In this document: piece after piece, positions 59,106 through 64,000 of the stretch
Layout of the letters: each line of letters starts with the position of its first letter
Numbering within the stretch: the first letter of the stretch is position 1
NCBI GenBank assembly: GCA_028673005.1
Contig: CM054116.1
Location: 39,374,577-39,438,576, forward strand
Reading direction: 5' to 3'
Length of the DNA stretch: 64,000 nucleotides
DNA from: Tanypteryx hageni
Taxonomy: Eukaryota > Arthropoda > Insecta > Odonata > Petaluridae
Position numbers and translations under genes: made by a program
The notes under the pieces: generated by a model
What the model saw: the letters and a program-made list of their open reading frames with translations, nothing else
What the model was told of the DNA's origin: nothing
The model's database searches: none

Positions 59106-60689
59106 CGTTACGCAATTCCTCAATGGAAGAGAGCGAAAGGTCGTTCTCTTCTTCCCACACCTTCGTATATCCCTGAGACCAACTCGTAAATAATAAATAA
59201 AATAAGATGTATCGATGAAATGGCGTTCAATGCGAGAAGATATATGAAGAAGTTGTAGAGAGAGTGATTATGGATATCACCTCTTCGTTTGCAGCGGTGG
59301 ATGCTAGAGGAGCGGATCGAGCATTCAATTCTGAACGCGCCCCACTCCTTTTCTCATCTCCTACCCCATGCAAGTATTCCGTATTAAACTGAGCCCAAGC
59401 GATACGAAGGCAACCTAATTTCCAAAGAGCTTTCGATTGTTACCCATTAACTTAAGAGGGCGCGTTCCAAAATACACCTGGTTTTAATGGCGGAAGTTGA
59501 TTTGTGAGAGAGGGTCCTTTGATTAAGGTTCCAAAATTCCAACGGTTTCCTGTACATTGAAGATAGGTAGTCAATTAAGTGTGTTATGCGCTAAAACTGT
59601 ACAAGGGTTAAATGAAGGTATTAAAACCAAAGTTAAAGCTGTGAGCTCATTTGTGGTAATCTCCTAAAATAAGCCAGCTCATATCGCTCCTGACAGAAAA
59701 TTGAGAAATAAAATGTTATAATGTCGGAACAGAATTGATAAAGATCGCTTAGTAATAAATTGCAACTTAAAAAGTAAAAATTAATTTTAGGGAATGAAAT
59801 AAATTTTTTTAATCGATTTTGTTTGGCCTATTCTCCAGTGGTAAGACTCACGATTTCCACACTCATGTATAGTGATCCTCGATTGAAACGCGATCATTTT
59901 TCCCTTCTTTTGAAAGGCGTTATATTTTCTATTTATTAACTAGTCCGAAAACTATCGCTCATTCCATCGTCCGACCTTTGATTTCTATTTTTTGTCGATT
60001 TTAGCCGATAGACGCAGTTGTGTGAGAATGACTCGAAAATACGAAATAAAAACTGAAAAGGTTCTCTTCGTGATATTCGGCAAGCTTAAGACCGTTTCCA
60101 TTACAGGATAAATTTTACTCTTCCCTTTCGACTTTTCAATCTGGAGTGAGTGATGTAACTATTTCAAACCCTGGTCATCTCACGGATTCCTGGCGATCTA
60201 TCAGATTAATTCGTCCAAGAACTTCTCCCGAAAAATTTTCTCGGGGAGATTCTTTTGTGCAAATTTTTTACCGCGTAATCGCGCCGCCTATGATTGGTTA
60301 AAAACGTTTTTCTTGCTGAACGGGAAGCTCAATTCGTTGTAGTTTTAAATATCTGATAAATATGAATATTATTCCTCCGCCGTCGTGTTCGCCGACTTCA
60401 TTTCAGCAGAAGTTAACTTTTTTTTACGACTCATAACCAAAGCTTCACAGTCCACATCGGATTGTCGGCCTCCCATTCATCCTACAAAGCTACCTAACAT
60501 CATAAACCTTACACACAAAAAACGGTGCTTATTGTGCAGCATCGGTGTTGAGCAGTAAATAGGCGAGCTATAAAAAATAGAAAAGGATGACATAAAAGCC
60601 GTGTTATATTGAGATGAGATGGGAAAACCAGTCTTTTACAGCGGATTAGGCTTTAATAGGAGTTGGAGAAATTTGGGCGCGAAGGACGT

Positions 60690-60840
60690 AGTAGAATAGG
60701 AGAATGCGCGAGAGAGAAGGATAAAGAAGAAAAGATTTGGAAGGGGTTTCAGGGAAGGAAGGGAAAATAGCGGTTGGTAGCTGCCGAGAGGAGGGAGTAG
60801 AGAGAGGGAGTGGGATGGGGAGAGAGAGGAAGGGTCAAAG
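60690..60840. repeat. GA-rich tract
   Basis: AGAGAGGG and GGAAGGG words on the + strand. Confidence 0.75.
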
Positions 60841-61348
60841 CGGCGGCTAGCCGTTCAGGTCTTCAAAGCTATTTATGGCAGAGCCAGTGACGAAGAGAAT
60901 TGCAACGAAGGGGTGACGGGTATTATGGTAGGGGATGACCGTGCACAGTTTGAAGCCCCGTTTACGATGGTGTGTCGGAACAGACGGCAACGCTCCCGAC
61001 TTCAACTATTACGGAATGTTCTTCATTACTTACGTGACGGAGTAGATGAAACGACAAGCAATTTCTGCGATAAAACTATATGTCGTACGTCGGTGCCTAT
61101 CTTTTTCCTATTTGCGCCGAAATAATTTTTATTGGATTGAATTGGAATCGGTCGCGGTCACCGTATGAAAGACGCAGATGGGTTGCAGATAGATTAATTG
61201 TATTGCACCGCTACAAGGAGGAGGAAAACTAATCGCATACTAATTATTTGCATTCACACGCGTATGGGGTGGATTTATGGGAATTTTACTTTATCGCCGC
61301 AAGGGTCTGTGTTATGATATGAATTCAATCGCACGGGTTTGGGAGACT

Positions 61349-62296
61349 TTAACCCTTAATTAGTCGCATTCGAAAAATTACGTAACTAGTCGCGTCGGGC
61401 CGTCAGTGAGTTTTGAAAGATCAATTAGAATAAAGAACAGGAATATAACATCAACCAAAACAAACTAATATATTTGTCGTTTTAAATAAAAAGTTTAAAT
61501 TGTAATAAGTTTAATGATACAAATAATTGATAAAACGTAGAACAGAATCAAATTTTCATATTTTATTTTGCTTAATCTTCGTTGCAACCTGTGCAAATGG
61601 TAGCGGTGTGATTTTTGCAAATATAGTTTCTACATTTGTAACATATTTGTGAAAATTTGTTGTCACTGGTACTCGGGCTAAGATGTCACCTTCTTCAAGT
61701 ATTTTTCTCCGATGGTACTTGTTGTCGCTGGCTACCTTTTTCTTTTCTAGCCTCTTTTCTCTTGGTTTCTCGGTACTGTTTTCCTCCAAGAACATATGCA
61801 TATCCTTTTCCTTAGGTTTTTATTTATGAATTTGTTTTCAGCTCTTTGCTGGTAATGGGGTTGGGTAGTCTCGTTCGATAGTTGTTTTATAAACGATCGT
61901 CCCGTAATTCTATTCTCCGCTTTATCACTCGCAGCCTTATTTTGCTTGTAAATACCATAAGCATTTAAGGCTGATTTTGAGAAATTTATAAAGTGAAACA
62001 AAACAAAAAATAGATACTTATTTGCAAATGGAGTTGAAAATTTCCCCGAATTAGCTAATGCAGACTTCTCAAAATGTGTAATGGAAGTACTCGCGTCGGG
62101 TCATTTGTCGGCTTTTAACGAACTTACAAGCGAATGAACTGTTCGAGTTCGCCGAAAGTAGTGTCACAATGCAAACAAAGACGGCAAAGGAATGAAGTGG
62201 GGTGACACAGAGTGTTATTTCCATTTGGCTTCACTTAACTATCTTCAAAAGAAACACTCTGGCCATATTGACCTGACGCGACTAGTTAGGTGTTAA
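61349..62296. mobile_element. decayed piggyBac-like element 2 (TTAA-flanked)
   Basis: TTAA at 61,349-61,352 and 62,293-62,296 bound 948 bp. The left end reads TTAACCCTTAATTAGTCGCA; the right end, complemented, reads TTAACACCTAACTAGTCGCG. Subterminal copies of a TCGCGTCGGG-type motif occur + at 61,388-61,405, + at 62,089-62,107 and - at 62,270-62,286, the same arrangement as in element 1. A minus-strand transposase C-terminal relic lies inside. Confidence 0.75.
61560..62040 (-). pseudogene. piggyBac-like transposase C-terminal relic
   Basis: Reading the minus strand from about 62,001, FHFINFSKSALNAYGIYKQN matches the piggyBac block F-F-H-L-x-x-x-x-x-x-N-A-Y-x-x-Y-K near the end of the catalytic domain. 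Further on, in another frame (near 61,580-61,650), ICYKCRNYICKNHTATICTG followed by C has the C-x2-C-x4-C-x2-H spacing of the C-terminal cysteine-rich zinc module of this family. The frame change between the two blocks shows the gene is broken. The N-terminal half is absent, so the element was internally deleted. Confidence 0.65.
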
Positions 62297-62474
62297 TCAT
62301 AAAAGTGACCAAACGGTGGTAATAGATTTTTGATTCGTCTATTTCCATGCTGCTTCTTTATTTTATTTTGATCGGTGTTTAATATTTTTTCTTGTTTTAT
62401 TTTTCCTAAATCTTGAGATCTGGAAATAACATTTCTTTCCTCGCACTTAACAGCTATTGAATTCTCCGGTCATT

Positions 62475-62772
62475 TTAACCTTTAACTACTGAATATTTAA
62501 CATACTGCATTGCGGTCTGTGAGACACCAGCTAAGTTATAGTGTCAAAATACTCCCGTTTTGCTTTTCACTAGTTTATATTTTACAAATAAATAAAGTGA
62601 ATACATATAAAGTTTTTCATTTGGATTACCTCTTAACTCTCGTAACAGATTATTAAAAACGGAAAATCCAACTGTAGATGTCTATTGAATAAATAATAAA
62701 AAAAACAATAGCGGCCTGGGAGACCGCATCTAACAATGCGATCATGGTTTCGCCCCACTAGTTAAAGGTTAA
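62475..62772. mobile_element. TTAA-flanked MITE (piggyBac-like element 3)
   Basis: TTAA at 62,475-62,478 and 62,769-62,772 enclose 298 bp. The left end reads TTAACCTTTAACTACTG and the right, complemented, TTAACCTTTAACTAGTG, matching at all but one position. Both ends also carry GCATTG and TGCGGTCT words in the subterminal region. No coding capacity. It sits only 178 bp from element 2. Confidence 0.7.
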
Positions 62773-64000
62773 ATAAAACCTGTAAGGAAACTGAATTTAC
62801 AACGGAATGTACTACAGAAAGGTGCAGATAAGTTTAATTCTCTCGTCCAAACATTCTTATTTGCAGTGTGCTTACGAATACGTCTATCTCACTAGATGTC
62901 AGTTTAAACGGCACTCGTAGAGGCTTCGCTCGAATCCTCCCGGAACTAGTCCACTTTCTTGGAGACTCCGTGCGTGATAGCGAGGTACGTCCGATCAGAT
63001 CGCATCTGGAGGAGAGAGGTGAATTAATTCGCCGTAAACGCTAATGATCGAAGAGGCATGTAACAAGATCTCTGATTGGCCGTGGATGAGTAGGCCACTT
63101 GTCGCATTAATTACGGAACGAATCTTCACCGGACGATGTTACGGTCTCCATTAAAATTTCTCTCAGTCCTGTAATACGTTAATCGGTTTAAAGGCAAAAT
63201 CGCCAAGAAAGGTCGCGGGGCGATTCTAATCCAGTTATGGAGACGGATATAATTCAGTCAAACTGATATTATTGGTCACAGTTGCGCATTCCGAACGATA
63301 TTCTGTTACGCCAACTTACGTGCTTTCTTTTATTTTTTTGTATACATTATAGGCATTCGCTCCGATCCATTTTCCCGCCTAATAAATTCAGTTTTCGTCA
63401 CATCCATCGACGGTTTTCAATCGAAATTTGTACGCATCAAATACTCAACGTTATAAATGATTTACACTCGACGAAAGGCGACCTAAAGATTACAGGCTTC
63501 TAAGACCCCAATGATGAATCGGTGCACCGCAGCGGATGCGGGAAAGGAACAAACTCCTCTTTCAAAGCGCTGCCAATAAATTACCGTATCTCCTCCGATC
63601 TTAACCCCTCGTCATTAAGATTCCACTTGGAGACCACAGCTTCGACCGTCAATTGTCCCATTGCACTCCATCCCTTCTCCCATTAGTTCCTTTCACGGCG
63701 TGGACCTCCCCCTGCGGGATTCTTATGCCTCTGTGGCCAGGTATCCTTGGAGAAAAAACTACGGGGTCTTACCTGTCTCCGCCCCCGCGCCACTAACTGA
63801 GGTGCGTCGGAGGAGGTCCCCACGATAGAGGGGGAGAAGAGTTAAGGGAGAAAGAAACAAATGAACTACGGAAAAGTGAAAACGGAACAAACGGAGTGGC
63901 GTTTTTTTTGGCATGACCTTCTCGGCTGCATCCCAACCTTTCTTCCGCTTCTAATGGCGTCGATTTCGGTGTTTCGAGAGTTCCAACTCACTTCGGGATT
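62773..64000 (+). other. putative gene 2 intron, last part in the window
   Basis: Mixed composition, relatively rich in CpG from 62,880 on, with no recognised exon. Near 63,030-63,120 TAATGATCG, ATTGGCC and TTAATTA words cluster, as in some regulatory DNA, but this is weak. The sequence ends without a feature boundary. Confidence 0.4.

Larger units (their letters stand above)
55691..61348 (+). other. putative gene 2 intron, seventh part
   Basis: AT-rich, with CT-rich (58,580-58,625), GA-rich (58,830-59,105 and 60,690-60,840) blocks and a (TA)n run near 57,777. Frames at 56,121-56,877 (117 and 149 codons) have no recognised domain. A weak tRNA-like patch (CTCCAGTGGTAAGACTCACG) occurs at about 59,833. 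No exon was recognised. Confidence 0.4.

Noticed and set aside
59825..59895. tRNA-like CTCCAGTGGTAAGACTCACG with a weak B box
   Set aside because: The B-box region (CGATTGAAACGC) is poor and the arms do not pair well; not strong enough to list as an RNA gene.
35785..63990. Shared 14-mer GAGAGTTCCAACTC at about 35,786 and 63,975
   Set aside because: A 14-base match is expected several times by chance between positions of a 64-kb window.
1..64000. CRISPR arrays, bacterial operons, rRNA genes or viral genomes
   Set aside because: No regularly spaced direct repeats, no ribosomal sequences and no compact gene arrays; the DNA is intron-rich eukaryotic sequence.

Overview
The window looks like nuclear DNA of an arthropod, most likely an insect. 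Exons are short and separated by introns with GT..AG boundaries. The DNA between them is AT-rich and carries long CT/GA low-complexity tracts. The mobile-element mix is typical of insects: piggyBac-like TTAA elements, hAT MITEs, a Helitron, tRNA-derived SINE heads and a 5'-truncated LINE. There are no bacterial-style genes. Almost all long open frames are chance frames in CpG-rich or CT/GA-rich DNA; only a few short exons are convincingly protein-coding. Species cannot be assigned from sequence alone.

Region 1 (1-7,197) is non-coding DNA upstream of the first recognisable exon and is probably intron of gene 1. Region 2 (7,198 to about 14.6 kb) holds the 3' half of gene 1 on the + strand. It encodes a type I membrane protein: an LDL-receptor class A module (7,198-7,320), a transmembrane segment with a basic stop-transfer (7,854-8,081), a cytoplasmic-tail exon (9,653 or 9,661 to 9,901), a 40-nt exon (12,384-12,423) and a last exon starting at 12,827. 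Splice phases fit together. The tail exon has two possible acceptors 8 nt apart, and the 40-nt exon is not a multiple of three, so several different C-termini can be encoded. Its introns carry a hAT MITE, a TA-flanked MITE and a Helitron.

Region 3 (about 14.6-16.6 kb) is intergenic and becomes CpG-rich. It leads into exon 1 of gene 2 (16,625-16,754, + strand), which encodes a signal peptide and ends in a phase-1 donor. No second exon could be recognised, so the remaining 47 kb is best read as the first intron of a large secreted or membrane protein gene. This is an inference.

Region 4 (16,755-64,000) is that putative intron. Its main structure is (i) many purine-rich and pyrimidine-rich blocks, often in adjacent pairs that switch strand, and (ii) fossil mobile elements. 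These include two decayed piggyBac-like elements (21,665-22,539 and 61,349-62,296), both with a minus-strand transposase relic and the same arrangement of subterminal repeats. A third, short TTAA element lies at 62,475-62,772. There are also a LINE 3' end (28,182-28,616), a SINE head with a striking hairpin (around 31.7 kb), a hAT MITE (39,266-39,532), a hAT relic (about 47.3-47.6 kb), a 678-bp terminal-inverted-repeat element (53,625-54,302) and a patch of degenerate ~140-bp repeats (about 55.15-55.69 kb).
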